64,000 bases of DNA, taken from contig AP018040.2 in assembly GCA_002356435.2 (NCBI GenBank), positions 1,364,001 through 1,428,000 of the forward strand, written 5' to 3'. Both the position numbers and the translations under genes were made by a program. The stretch's first letter is position 1. Every line of letters begins with the position of its first letter. Shown piece after piece: positions 52,689 to 62,239 of this stretch. The DNA is from Petrimonas sp. IBARAKI (GTDB lineage: Bacteria; Bacteroidota; Bacteroidia; Bacteroidales; Dysgonomonadaceae). The notes under the pieces are model-generated. The model saw only the letters and a program-made list of their open reading frames with translations. It ran no database searches and had not been told where the DNA came from.

Positions 52689-55355
52689 ATGAGCCTTATA
52701 AAATTCCAAATAAGTTATCACACAAATTTTGGTCAAGAAATCTATGTTTGTGGTTCAATTCCCGAGTTGGGCAACCTTGATGAGACCGGTGCATTAAAAT
52801 TAACCTGCGAAGGGGAGGTGTGGTCTGCCGAAACAGAGAGTAAAACAACCGGACAAATCGAATATTATTATTTCTTGAAAGAGCAGGGTAAAACTATTCG
52901 AAAAGAGTGGGGGAGCCATCGTAGATTACAGGTTGAGAAATCGAAGATGTTTTTTGTTCAAGATTTGTGGAAAAATAAACCCTATCACGGTTACCTGTAT
53001 TCATCGGCTTTTACTGAAAGTATCTTTTTCCACGAAAAAGCCAACTCAACTTTATCCTATTTTCCCAACAGTATTTTATTGAATGTGATATGCCCTTTTG
53101 TGAAAAAAGGGCAGAAGTTGGTTGTTTCCGGTGAAATTGACCAATTGGGAAACTGGGCTTTAAATAAAGCCAAACCACTTGATTATGTCGGAAACGGAGA
53201 ATGGCAAATACTCCTGAACGCTAAAAGCCTTCCCAATGAGTTTTATTATAAGTTTGTTATCGTAGATGAGGATACCCGCCAGTCCATACATTGGGAAGAT
53301 GGCGGAAACAGGATTTTGTCAACGCAAAAAGCAAAAAACCAAAACAGTGTATGGGTTGAAATGGGGTTGCAATTTCATTACAACTACTTTTTGTTTAAAG
53401 GTACGGGAACGGCTATTCCTGTATTTTCGCTTCGAAGTGAAAGTAGTTTCGGAATTGGGGATTTTCTCGATCTGAAAAAAATGATCGACTGGGCTGCGCT
53501 GACCCATCAGCAACTTATCCAGATGCTGCCCATTAACGATACTATCACTACCCAAACGTGGAGAGACTCTTATCCTTACAGTGCTATTTCGTGCTATGCA
53601 TTGCATCCCATTTATTTGGGACTTTCGGCTTTCCCGCTAAAGGATCAGTCAAAGATGAATGCTTTCCTGGAAGAAGCCCGGAAATTGAATAAATTGGCTG
53701 ATCTTGATTATGAAAAGGTGTTGAGTTTGAAGAAAAGATATACAGAACACCTTTTTGAACAGGAAAAGGATGAAATTTTATCATCCGCGGCGTATCAAGT
53801 GTTTTATGAAAAAAACCGGTTCTGGCTTTTTTCGTACGCGGCATATTGCTATTTGAGGGATAAGTTAGGCACGGCGCGGTTTACCGATTGGGGAGAGTTT
53901 GCAGTTTATAATGAACAAAAGTTGCAACAACTTATCGAGGAGGACCCCGAGGCAAAAATTGTGACCGATTTTTATGCTTTTACTCAGTATTTGCTGGACA
54001 AACAGTTGGGTGAAGTTCAGGTGTATGCTCACGGGAAAGGGGTCGCTTTAAAGGGAGACATACCTATTGGAATAAATCGCGATAGCATTGATGCCTGGAC
54101 AACGGGCTATCTTTTCAATATGGATACGCAAACAGGAGCACCGCCCGATGATTTTTCCTTTTTCGGGCAAAATTGGGGATTTCCTACTTACAACTGGTGC
54201 GCGATGGAACAGGAAGGTTATGCATGGTGGAAAAACCGGTTCTGTAAAATGGCAGATTATTTTGATGCTTACCGCATCGACCATATTTTGGGCTTTTTCC
54301 GCATTTGGGAGATTCCCATGCACTCTGTCCAGGGATTATTGGGGTATTTTAGTCCGGCCTTGCCTTATTGGCCCGAAGAGTTGAATCTGGCAGGCATTCC
54401 TTTCGATGAAGAACGGATGACAAAGCCATTTATACACGAAGCATTTTTGCCTGAAATATTTGGTGAATATACTCCCGAAGTGACGGCGGAGTACCTCGAG
54501 GTTTCCGGATGGCAGCGCTTCAACCTTAAAAAAGAATACGATACACAACGGAAAATTCAACACTTTTTTGGGGGTAAGGCAGACCTTAAAAATCTGAAAA
54601 TCCGTGATGGGTTGTATGCTTTGTGCAACGAAGTATTGTTTGTAAGAGACCGGATGAATCATAACCTGTTCCACCCGCGTATTACGGCGCAACATAGTTA
54701 TTCTTATAGGTATCTCGACGATAATGTGAAAAGTGCTTTTAACCGGCTTTATGATGATTTTTATTACCGGCGTCACAACTATTTCTGGCGCGAACAGGCC
54801 ATGAGGAAATTGCCACAACTCATTTCTTCAACTCCTATGTTGGTTTGCGGAGAAGACTTGGGGATGGTGCCCGATAGTGTGCATTCGGTAATGAACGAAC
54901 TCCAAATACTCAGTCTGGAAATTCAACGGATGCCGAAAGACCCGAACGTATCGTTTTCCGATCTCCATTCATTGCCTTATCTTTCGGTTGCCACAACGTC
55001 AACCCACGATATGTCACCGATAAGGTTGTGGTGGAAGGAGAACAAGGAGATTACCCAAAAATATTACAACGAGATTCTTAACCACGAAGGGGAGGCTCCA
55101 GACGAATGTTCTCCCGAATTGTGCCGGCAGATTATACAACAACACTTGAATTCGTCGGCCATGTGGGTGATTTTACCCTGGCAGGACTGGATATCGCTTT
55201 CCGGCGAGCTTTCGCGGAAGGATCCTGCAGAAGAACGTATAAATGTGCCAGCTAATCCCGAGCATTACTGGCGGTACAGGATGCATATTTCGTTGGATGA
55301 CTTGTTGAAGAAAAGTGAATTTAATGCAACCATAAAATTGATGGTGGAAAGATAA
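52689..55355 (+). CDS. malQ: 4-alpha-glucanotransferase with two starch-binding domains
   Basis: GH77 amylomaltase that moves maltodextrin chains between glucans in the cytoplasm. 888 residues: two CBM20 domains at about 1-105 and 128-235, then the GH77 catalytic domain. The three acidic catalytic residues are in D-A-Y-R-I-D-H-I-L-G (nucleophile Asp), C-G-E-D-L-G-M-V-P (acid/base Glu) and S-T-H-D-M-S-P (third Asp). The tandem-CBM20 form is typical of Bacteroidota and plant DPE2, where it acts on large glucans. It stands alone. Confidence 0.95.
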   Translation: MSLIKFQISYHTNFGQEIYVCGSIPELGNLDETGALKLTCEGEVWSAETESKTTGQIEYYYFLKEQGKTIRKEWGSHRRLQVEKSKMFFVQDLWKNKPYHGYLYSSAFTESIFFHEKANSTLSYFPNSILLNVICPFVKKGQKLVVSGEIDQLGNWALNKAKPLDYVGNGEWQILLNAKSLPNEFYYKFVIVDEDTRQSIHWEDGGNRILSTQKAKNQNSVWVEMGLQFHYNYFLFKGTGTAIPVFSLRSESSFGIGDFLDLKKMIDWAALTHQQLIQMLPINDTITTQTWRDSYPYSAISCYALHPIYLGLSAFPLKDQSKMNAFLEEARKLNKLADLDYEKVLSLKKRYTEHLFEQEKDEILSSAAYQVFYEKNRFWLFSYAAYCYLRDKLGTARFTDWGEFAVYNEQKLQQLIEEDPEAKIVTDFYAFTQYLLDKQLGEVQVYAHGKGVALKGDIPIGINRDSIDAWTTGYLFNMDTQTGAPPDDFSFFGQNWGFPTYNWCAMEQEGYAWWKNRFCKMADYFDAYRIDHILGFFRIWEIPMHSVQGLLGYFSPALPYWPEELNLAGIPFDEERMTKPFIHEAFLPEIFGEYTPEVTAEYLEVSGWQRFNLKKEYDTQRKIQHFFGGKADLKNLKIRDGLYALCNEVLFVRDRMNHNLFHPRITAQHSYSYRYLDDNVKSAFNRLYDDFYYRRHNYFWREQAMRKLPQLISSTPMLVCGEDLGMVPDSVHSVMNELQILSLEIQRMPKDPNVSFSDLHSLPYLSVATTSTHDMSPIRLWWKENKEITQKYYNEILNHEGEAPDECSPELCRQIIQQHLNSSAMWVILPWQDWISLSGELSRKDPAEERINVPANPEHYWRYRMHISLDDLLKKSEFNATIKLMVER

Positions 55356-55394
55356 AATTATGCAGGATTAATGGTGTAAAACCCATAATTATAG

Positions 55395-55402
55395 TACCTT
55401 TG
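55395..55402 (+). promoter_or_regulatory. -7 box of the DUF4348 gene
   Basis: TACCTTTG, exact TAnnTTTG match, 30 bases before the ATG at 55433; it rules out the in-frame ATG-like codon at 55400 as start. Confidence 0.55.
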
Positions 55403-55432
55403 CACCATCAAACGCATAATTTACCGCTCAAG

Positions 55433-55903
55433 ATGAAAATAAACCCTGTTGTTGTCTTTCTTTTTTTTGTTTTCTTGTTTGTAAACTGTTCCGGTAATGG
55501 CAAAGGTAATCGTGAACAGGAAGGTAAAGACACAGCATTTGCTCAGAAAAATCGGAAACAAACGAGACAGGAGGATTTTTATCAATTTCTTGATAAATTT
55601 AATTCAAAAAGGATTTTTCAGCTGGAAAGAATTATTTTCCCTATAACGGTATTGGCTCCTGATGCTAATCGGATAGCGTTAGAACCTACTGAGGAGAAGA
55701 TTGAAAAAAGGGATTGGGAGCTGCTCGACTTAAGTTACGACAGTACCTATACCACCCGCGATTTTGACAAATACACGCAAACGGTAAATTTTAGAAAAGA
55801 TACCGCTCACGTTGCTCTTCGCGGAATCGACAACGGCATATATGCTGATTATTATTTTAAGCTGATCGACGGAGAGTGGTTTTTGGTTACCTTGGTGGAG
55901 TAA
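55433..55903 (+). CDS. DUF4348 lipoprotein
   Basis: 156 residues from the ATG at 55433. Signal peptide with lipobox F-V-N-C, a Gly/Lys/Glu linker, then a compact alpha-beta domain (about 50-156) with D-F-Y-Q-F-L-D-K-F-N-S and the end G-E-W-F-L-V-T-L-V-E, the DUF4348 pattern of Bacteroidales. Function unknown. Its end faces cdd. Confidence 0.75.
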   Translation: MKINPVVVFLFFVFLFVNCSGNGKGNREQEGKDTAFAQKNRKQTRQEDFYQFLDKFNSKRIFQLERIIFPITVLAPDANRIALEPTEEKIEKRDWELLDLSYDSTYTTRDFDKYTQTVNFRKDTAHVALRGIDNGIYADYYFKLIDGEWFLVTLVE

Positions 55904-55921
55904 AAAAGCGTAAACTCAAAA

Positions 55922-56401
55922 TTATTTCAACATTTCATCCCCAAAACTCAACGGCAGCAAACTCTTTATGCTGTTGACCACATAAATCCCATCATCACTG
56001 TACATCAATATTTTTATAGGCGCTTTGTACCGGGTTTCTGCTTCCAGCAGCACCTGCCTGCAGGCTCCGCAAGGAGTTACAACATCTTTGGTGAATCCTC
56101 CGTTGTGGTGTGCAGCAACGGCTATGGCTATGATTGTCTGATCGGGATAATTGGCGTTGGCAAAGAAAACAGCTGTCCGTTCGGCACATGTCCCCGACGG
56201 GTATGCCGCGTTTTCCTGATTGTTGCCCGTTATGACTTCTCCGTTTTCAAGTAGCAGTGCCGCCCCGACCTTGAAGTTGGAATAACGTGCATATGCATTT
56301 TTTGTGGCTTGTTTTGCTGCTTCGATCAGTTTTTTTTCCGTTTCGGTACATTCTTCTAAAAGATAAACGCTTATCTTTGTGGTTAAATTTATTTCTTTCA
56401 T
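55922..56401 (-). CDS. cdd: cytidine deaminase
   Basis: Zinc enzyme deaminating cytidine and deoxycytidine to uridine forms in pyrimidine salvage. 159 residues of the tetrameric type with three cysteine ligands: C72 with catalytic E74 in T-C-A-E-R, and C111/C114 in P-C-G-A-C-R-Q. Substrate motif F-K-V-G-A-A near 43. Divergent from the glucosaminidase gene, which starts 16 bases away. Confidence 0.95.
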   Translation of the reverse strand: MKEINLTTKISVYLLEECTETEKKLIEAAKQATKNAYARYSNFKVGAALLLENGEVITGNNQENAAYPSGTCAERTAVFFANANYPDQTIIAIAVAAHHNGGFTKDVVTPCGACRQVLLEAETRYKAPIKILMYSDDGIYVVNSIKSLLPLSFGDEMLK

Positions 56402-56417
56402 TCTGTTTGATTGAAAT

Positions 56418-57380
56418 ATGAAAATTATTTTTTTAATGAGTTTTCATTACAAATATAGATATATTTCAGTTCTTTCTCTCTTTTTGATTTGTTTATTTGC
56501 TCCCGGTTGGGTTTGGGGACAAAGCCGGTTAAGGGTTTACGAAGAATATATTGATAATTACTCCGATATTGCCGTGCGTCACATGAACGATTATAACATA
56601 CCGGCCTCCATCACACTGGCACAGGGACTGCTGGAGTCGGGAGCGGGTATGAGCGACCTGGCGAGACGGTCAAACAATCATTTTGGTATTAAATGTCACC
56701 GCGGTTGGCGTGGAGAATCAGTGTATGCTGCAGACGACACTCCCAACGACTGTTTCAGAAAATACCGTAAAGTGGAAGATTCTTACGAAGACCATGCGCA
56801 ATTTCTTACCGTTGGAGGCCGTTATCGGGAACTTTTTGAATTATCGGCCACCGATTACAAAGGATGGGCGCGAGGATTGCAAAAAACGGGATATGCAACC
56901 GACAGGGCTTATGCCAACAAGCTTATTAAGTTGATTGAAGATTACGAATTATATCGATTCGACAACAAAAATTATCGCAAAGGGATCACCCGGAGACAGC
57001 GAGAAGAAAACTTAGAGCAGGAAGTGGCACGGGCTAATTGGACGCATCAGCCTTATAAAACACACGGATTGGTTTATGTTATAGCTGTGAATGGCGATTC
57101 CTTTGCCGGAATTGCTCACGAATTCGGTTTCAAGGAGAATGATTTGCTCAAATTCAATGAAGTACCCGAAGGTTTTCCGCTGAGCGAAGGCGATATCGTT
57201 TATTTCCAAAAGAAGAAACCGAGAGCTGATAAACCCTATTTTGAGCACACGGTGCAAATAGGGGAGTCGATGTACAGCATTTCGCAGAAATACGGTATTC
57301 AGCTAAGAAACTTATACCGGCTGAACAAAAAAAGTTATGAATATGTCCCCGAAGAAGGGGATGTGCTTAGGCTCAGGTAG
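56418..57380 (+). CDS. LysM-containing N-acetylglucosaminidase
   Basis: Cell-wall hydrolase. 320 residues: signal/anchor segment (about 14-35, ending V-W-G-Q), a GH73 flagellar-FlgJ-like catalytic domain (about 42-180) with catalytic glutamate in G-L-L-E-S-G-A-G and the N-H-F-G-I-K-C motif, then two LysM repeats (about 215-262 and 275-320) that bind peptidoglycan. An ATG at 56436 is a second start option. Likely cleaves glycan strands during growth or division. Confidence 0.9.
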   Translation: MKIIFLMSFHYKYRYISVLSLFLICLFAPGWVWGQSRLRVYEEYIDNYSDIAVRHMNDYNIPASITLAQGLLESGAGMSDLARRSNNHFGIKCHRGWRGESVYAADDTPNDCFRKYRKVEDSYEDHAQFLTVGGRYRELFELSATDYKGWARGLQKTGYATDRAYANKLIKLIEDYELYRFDNKNYRKGITRRQREENLEQEVARANWTHQPYKTHGLVYVIAVNGDSFAGIAHEFGFKENDLLKFNEVPEGFPLSEGDIVYFQKKKPRADKPYFEHTVQIGESMYSISQKYGIQLRNLYRLNKKSYEYVPEEGDVLRLR

Positions 57381-57452
57381 CGGAAAATTCGACGTGAAAA
57401 ATCTTGGTTCTATAATTATAAACAACAGATAAAATCAAAAAATAAATAAAAT

Positions 57453-58046
57453 ATGATATACAACACTCAGAAGAAAAAACTGATTATGCCCGAATACGGG
57501 AGAAACATACAGAATATGGTGGATCACTGCGTAATGCTTAAGGACAAGGATGAGCGGAGGAAATGTGCTTATGCCGTAGTCGATATTATGGGAAGTATGT
57601 TCCCGCATTTGCGTGATGTGAATGATTTTAAGCATATTTTGTGGGACCATCTGGCCATAATGTCCGACTTTAAGCTTGATATCGACTACCCCTATGAAGT
57701 GGTAACAAAAGAGGACTTGAACACAGCACCTGACAAATTAAACTACAGCCGCCCTACAATGAAATTCAGGCATTACGGGAAATTATTGGAAAAGATGATT
57801 ACCATTGCTGCCGATATGGAGGATGGGGAGAAGAAGGATTTGCTTATTGCCCAGTTGACCACCCAGATGAAAAAATCATATTCTCAATGGAATAAAGAGG
57901 TCGACGATGAGAAAATAATTGCTGACCTGCTTGAACTTTCGGGTGGAAAAATTCAGTTGGACAATGAAAGTTACTCCATTGCTGATGTTAAAAGTACCGC
58001 TTCCAAGCGCAGGTTGAAAACAATTAAGTCGCAGCGGCGAAAATAA
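57453..58046 (+). CDS. DUF4290 protein
   Basis: 197 residues, mostly helical, with a family-typical start (P-E-Y-G-R-N-I-Q-N-M-V) and R-x-K-C-A-Y-A-V-V-D-I-M. DUF4290 is a conserved Bacteroidota protein of unknown role, often placed beside ribosome or cell-wall genes. rimM begins 3 bases downstream, suggesting co-expression and perhaps a link to ribosome maturation. Confidence 0.85.
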   Translation: MIYNTQKKKLIMPEYGRNIQNMVDHCVMLKDKDERRKCAYAVVDIMGSMFPHLRDVNDFKHILWDHLAIMSDFKLDIDYPYEVVTKEDLNTAPDKLNYSRPTMKFRHYGKLLEKMITIAADMEDGEKKDLLIAQLTTQMKKSYSQWNKEVDDEKIIADLLELSGGKIQLDNESYSIADVKSTASKRRLKTIKSQRRK

Positions 58047-58049
58047 CAA

Positions 58050-58583
58050 ATGATAACCAAGGATGAGGTCCTCAAAATAGGAAAGCTGCAAAAACCTTAC
58101 GGAATAAAAGGTGAAATCTCACTCGTTTTCGATAAACCGGCGTACACCGGTATCGATGCCGAATTTTATTTCCTGGATATTGACCGTATTTTTGTTCCTT
58201 TTCTTATCGAGGAAATCACGTTTATAACCGACACAGGCGCCCGGGTAAAATTTGAGGACGTGAACGATGAAACCGGCGCTGCCAGGTTTGCTAACCTGCA
58301 CGTTTTCTTGCTTCGCAAACAGGTGCCTGAGAATCTGGATGAAGAGAACCCGGAGTGGGACTTTTTTATCGGTTACCGGGTTATCGACCAGCATAACCGT
58401 GATCTTGGTACCATTGAAGGCGTGGATGCGGCAACCCTGAATGTTCTTTTTATTGTGAAGCAAGCAAACGAAGAATACCTTATCCCCGCCACAGACGATT
58501 TTATCACCCGGGTAAACGACGAACAAAAGATAATCTGTATGAATCTACCCGAAGGATTGATAGATACTGGGAGTAACCTGTAA
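58050..58583 (+). CDS. rimM: 16S rRNA processing protein RimM
   Basis: Assembly factor for the 30S head that binds ribosomal protein S19. 177 residues: N-terminal RimM beta-barrel (about 5-95, with the G-K-L-Q-K-P-Y-G-I-K-G-E start) and a PRC barrel (about 100-172; G-Y-R-V-I-D-Q near 110, and Y-L-I-P-A-T-D-D-F-I near 146). It is 3 bases after the DUF4290 gene. Confidence 0.93.
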   Translation: MITKDEVLKIGKLQKPYGIKGEISLVFDKPAYTGIDAEFYFLDIDRIFVPFLIEEITFITDTGARVKFEDVNDETGAARFANLHVFLLRKQVPENLDEENPEWDFFIGYRVIDQHNRDLGTIEGVDAATLNVLFIVKQANEEYLIPATDDFITRVNDEQKIICMNLPEGLIDTGSNL

Positions 58584-58618
58584 ATTCCAAATTGATTGTA
58601 AGGGTCCCTGTTTTTTTT

Positions 58619-58626
58619 TATCTTTG
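58619..58626 (+). promoter_or_regulatory. -7 box of dxr
   Basis: TATCTTTG, exact TAnnTTTG match, 27 bases ahead of the dxr ATG at 58654; the alternative start at 58624 would overlap the box. Confidence 0.55.
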
Positions 58627-58653
58627 CACATCTCTTTGCAACTGCTGCACTTA

Positions 58654-59844
58654 ATGAATGATCAAAAGCGAAAAATAGCTGTTTTAGGCTCCACAGGCTC
58701 CATCGGTACTCAAGCGTTGGATGTTATTTCACGGTATCCTGACCGTTTTGAAGCTTATGCATTGGTAGCCAATAATCAGGTAGACCGCCTGTTGGAACAG
58801 GTTCGACGATTCAAGCCCGAAGTGGTGGTAATTGCCAATGAAAGCAAGTATGCCGCGTTGAAGGAGGCGCTTTCCGACCTGCCGGTAAAAGTCTGGGCCG
58901 GAGCCGAGGCAATTGAACAAGTGGTTCAGAATACTGAAATCGATATCGTGTTGACGGCCATGGTTGGTTTCTCCGGGTTGAAACCCACAATTTCTGCCCT
59001 AAAGGCACGAAAAACTATCGCACTGGCAAACAAGGAGACACTGGTTATCGCCGGTGAACTGATAACAAGACTGGCTCTGGAAAACAGAGCAGCCATTTTA
59101 CCCGTCGATTCGGAACATTCGGCTATCTTTCAATGCCTGAATGGAGAAGGAAGCAACGAAATAGAAAAAATCTTGCTGACAGCGTCGGGTGGCCCTTTCC
59201 GGAACTTTTCGATGAGTCAGCTGCAGCAGGTGACCAGAGAACAGGCCCTTCATCATCCTAACTGGAACATGGGCGCAAAAGTAACTATCGACTCCTCCAC
59301 GCTGATGAACAAGGGGTTGGAAATGATTGAAGCCAGGTGGCTTTTTGATGTAAACCCTTCCCAGATAGAGATTATAGTCCACCCGCAATCCATCATCCAT
59401 TCCATGGTCCAGTTCAAGGACAGATCGATCATGGCACAACTCAGTTTGCCCGATATGCGGATGCCTATCCAATATGCTTTCTCTTATCCCGAAAGAATTC
59501 CATCGGACGTAAAGCCGGTTAATTTCTTTGAACTTTCCACGCTGACTTTCGAAAAGCCCGATACAAAGAGATTCCGCAACTTGGGCCTCGCTTACGAATC
59601 TATTGAAAAGGGAGGCAATATGCCTTGCATCATGAATGCCGCAAACGAGATAGCGGTGGAATTGTTTCTGCAGGAGAAAATTGGTTTTCTGCAAATGAGT
59701 GAGCTTATTGAACAAACACTGACAAAAACTGTTTTTATCCAGAATCCTTCGTTGGAAGATTACATACAGACCGATACCGAGGCCCGGGAGATTGCGCTTG
59801 AAACGGCTAAAAGACTATTAGGTGGCAAAATTTTCGGGTTCTGA
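58654..59844 (+). CDS. dxr: 1-deoxy-D-xylulose 5-phosphate reductoisomerase
   Basis: Makes 2-C-methyl-erythritol 4-phosphate in the MEP isoprenoid pathway. 396 residues from the ATG at 58654. NADPH motif G-S-T-G-S-I-G near 12, A-L-A-N-K-E-T-L near 120, metal ligands in P-V-D-S-E-H-S-A (near 144) and the T-I-D-S-S-T-L-M-N-K-G-L-E-M-I-E-A motif near 213, all intact. Start choice follows the -7 box. rseP lies 47 bases downstream, as in many bacteria. Confidence 0.96.
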   Translation: MNDQKRKIAVLGSTGSIGTQALDVISRYPDRFEAYALVANNQVDRLLEQVRRFKPEVVVIANESKYAALKEALSDLPVKVWAGAEAIEQVVQNTEIDIVLTAMVGFSGLKPTISALKARKTIALANKETLVIAGELITRLALENRAAILPVDSEHSAIFQCLNGEGSNEIEKILLTASGGPFRNFSMSQLQQVTREQALHHPNWNMGAKVTIDSSTLMNKGLEMIEARWLFDVNPSQIEIIVHPQSIIHSMVQFKDRSIMAQLSLPDMRMPIQYAFSYPERIPSDVKPVNFFELSTLTFEKPDTKRFRNLGLAYESIEKGGNMPCIMNAANEIAVELFLQEKIGFLQMSELIEQTLTKTVFIQNPSLEDYIQTDTEAREIALETAKRLLGGKIFGF

Positions 59845-59891
59845 TTTTTAATTTACAAGAATATAAACTATATTTTAGCTGAGATAATTTA

Positions 59892-61214
59892 ATGGAGACT
59901 TTTTTAATTAAAGCGTTACAACTGATACTGAGCTTGTCTATTCTCGTTGTTATTCACGAATTTGGACATTTTATTTTTGCACGAGTTTTCAAAATTCGCG
60001 TAGAGAAATTCTATCTTTTCTTTGATCCGTGGTTTGCCCTGTTCAGGTATAAACCCAGAAACAGCGAAACGGAATACGGTGTAGGATGGTTGCCATTGGG
60101 TGGCTATGTGAAAATTTCGGGAATGATAGACGAGTCTATGGATAAAGAACAAATGGCTCAACCCGTTCAACCGTGGGAATTTCGTGCAAAATCAACCTGG
60201 CAGAGGCTTTTGGTGATGATTGGCGGTGTTTTGTTCAATATTATCCTGGCGTTTTTCATTTACTCGATGATCGTTTTCAGGTGGGGAGATTCATACATCC
60301 CGATGAGTAAGGTTAAATCGGGAATGGAGTTTAGTGAAACTGCCGAAAGAGCCGGCTTTAGAGACGGTGATGTCCTTTTGTATGCTGACGGAAAGGAAAT
60401 CATTGACCGGGCAGGAATCGTTGATAATTTTGCTGCTCAGGTCATCGATGCCCAAACCGTCACGGTCCTGAGAAGCGGCCAGGAAATAAATATACCGATG
60501 CCGGCTGATTTTGTTCAACAGCTTATGCGCGACAAGAAAGGTTTTGCAGGATACAAAGATGATGTGCCGACCGTAGTGGAGAAGGTGCAGAAAGGTTCCG
60601 AGGCAGAAAAGATCGGGCTTATGAAAGGCGACAGCTTGGTGGGGGTGAACAGTGTATTAACACCTACTTTTCAGGATTTCAGAAGTGAACTCCAAAAAAA
60701 TAAAGGCCTCCGGATCTCAATTGATTTCTATCGCGAGGGTGTGCTTCAAACCGCTTCGGCCCAGTTGGATACAACAGCTGTGTTGGGATTTAATATTGCA
60801 TCTTATCTGGTAACGGATCACTATACCTTTTTTGCTTCATTCCCGGCAGGGGTGAAGTATGGCATACGCACATTAAAGGGATACGTCTCCCAATTCAAGC
60901 ATATATTCACTAAAGAAGGAGCATCGTCACTGGGCGGTTTCGGCACTATCGGAAATCTTTTTCCTGCAAAATGGAACTGGTATTCGTTTTGGATGATGAC
61001 GGCCTTTCTTTCGGTAATTTTGGCGTTTATGAACATTCTTCCCATTCCCGGGTTGGATGGAGGGCACGTCCTCTTTCTACTCGTTGAAGCTATTTCTGGA
61101 AGAAAACCAAGTGATAAATTCCTGGAGTATGCACAGATTGCCGGTATGTTCCTGCTTATAGGGCTGGTCTTGTATGCCAACGGGATGGATATTGTGAGGG
61201 CGATATTTAAATAA
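59892..61214 (+). CDS. rseP: site-2 intramembrane metalloprotease RseP
   Basis: Membrane zinc protease that cuts anti-sigma or signal-peptide helices. 440 residues: H22-E23-F-G-H26 in the first membrane helix, a PDZ region (about 195-300), and the zinc-ligand motif L-D-G-G-H in a late helix (near 393), with about four membrane segments. It lies next to dxr. It could act on the anti-sigma-like protein at 47428, which is speculation. Confidence 0.93.
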   Translation: METFLIKALQLILSLSILVVIHEFGHFIFARVFKIRVEKFYLFFDPWFALFRYKPRNSETEYGVGWLPLGGYVKISGMIDESMDKEQMAQPVQPWEFRAKSTWQRLLVMIGGVLFNIILAFFIYSMIVFRWGDSYIPMSKVKSGMEFSETAERAGFRDGDVLLYADGKEIIDRAGIVDNFAAQVIDAQTVTVLRSGQEINIPMPADFVQQLMRDKKGFAGYKDDVPTVVEKVQKGSEAEKIGLMKGDSLVGVNSVLTPTFQDFRSELQKNKGLRISIDFYREGVLQTASAQLDTTAVLGFNIASYLVTDHYTFFASFPAGVKYGIRTLKGYVSQFKHIFTKEGASSLGGFGTIGNLFPAKWNWYSFWMMTAFLSVILAFMNILPIPGLDGGHVLFLLVEAISGRKPSDKFLEYAQIAGMFLLIGLVLYANGMDIVRAIFK

Positions 61215-61240
61215 TTTATAACGTACAATGGGAGAAGTTG

Positions 61241-61279
61241 TTCGGGCTTTTTAACCCGTAACCCGTAACTCATAACCCG
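61241..61279. repeat. heptamer repeat and hairpin before metF
   Basis: Four tandem heptamers TAACCCG, TAACCCG, TAACTCA, TAACCCG at 61252-61279, preceded by TTCGGG (61241-61246), which can pair with any of the CCCG units. The cluster ends 5 bases before the metF ATG, so it may influence translation or simply be a repeat expansion. Confidence 0.6.
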
Positions 61280-61284
61280 AAAAA

Positions 61285-62235
61285 ATGAAAATTTCAGATC
61301 TTATACATCAGACTTCGAAACCGGTGTTTTCTTTTGAACTGCTCCCGCCGTTGAAAGGAAACAGCATCAAACAGGTTTTTAATACGATTGACCGGTTGAA
61401 AGAGTTTGGGCCGAAGTACATCAACATAACTACTCACCACAGCGAAAATACTTACAAGGAAGACGAAAACGGCATTATCCGGAAAGTGAATGTAAGAAAG
61501 CGTCCGGGCTCTGTTGCCATTGCCGCGGCCATTCAGAATAAATACGGTATTCGGGCGGTACCGCACATTATCTCACAGGGCTTTTCAAAAGAAGAAACGG
61601 AGTATGCGTTGATTGACCTTTCATTCCTGGGCGTTACTGACCTGTTGCTGTTGCGCGGTGACACCAAAAAATTGGATGCCGACCAGCGAAAAATGGATTG
61701 TCACTCTTACGCAACAGGATTACAGGAGCAGGTGAATAATTTTAACAACGGGATTGCCTTGGACGGCTCTACGTTCCCGGCGCCCGAAACTCCGTTTACC
61801 TATGGGATGGCATGTTATCCCGAGAAACACGAAGAGTCACCCAACATGGAGTCGGAGATCTATTATACTAAAATGAAAGCTCAGAATGGCGCTGACTATC
61901 TTGTGACGCAGATGTTTTTCGATAATCAAAAGTACTTTGATTTTGTCGATCGTTGCCGCGCCGAAGGAATTACTATTCCCATCGTTCCGGGTATAAAGCC
62001 TATTCATTTAAAAAATCAGCTGAATGTCCTTCCCAAGATATTCAGGACAGAAATTCCCGAAGACCTAGAGCATGAACTGCGCAAATGCAAGACCGATGCC
62101 GATGCCGTGGAGGTAGGAGTGGAGTGGTGCCTTTTGCAAAGCAGGGAGTTGGTGCAGCGGGGTGTGCCCGGAATCCACTTTTATGCTTTGGGGGCAACAG
62201 AAAGTATTTACCGGGTAGCCCGGGAGGTGTATTGA
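61285..62235 (+). CDS. metF: 5,10-methylenetetrahydrofolate reductase
   Basis: Makes 5-methyl-tetrahydrofolate for methionine synthesis with FAD and NAD(P)H. 316 residues of the bacterial MetF TIM barrel. The N-terminal F-S-F-E-L-L-P-P motif carrying the catalytic Glu (near 16), N-I-T-T-H-H-S near 52, D-L-L-L-L-R-G-D near 118 and the late P-G-I-K-P motif are present. The end is 4 bases from the convergent pit gene. Confidence 0.95.
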   Translation: MKISDLIHQTSKPVFSFELLPPLKGNSIKQVFNTIDRLKEFGPKYINITTHHSENTYKEDENGIIRKVNVRKRPGSVAIAAAIQNKYGIRAVPHIISQGFSKEETEYALIDLSFLGVTDLLLLRGDTKKLDADQRKMDCHSYATGLQEQVNNFNNGIALDGSTFPAPETPFTYGMACYPEKHEESPNMESEIYYTKMKAQNGADYLVTQMFFDNQKYFDFVDRCRAEGITIPIVPGIKPIHLKNQLNVLPKIFRTEIPEDLEHELRKCKTDADAVEVGVEWCLLQSRELVQRGVPGIHFYALGATESIYRVAREVY

Positions 62236-62239
62236 TGTA

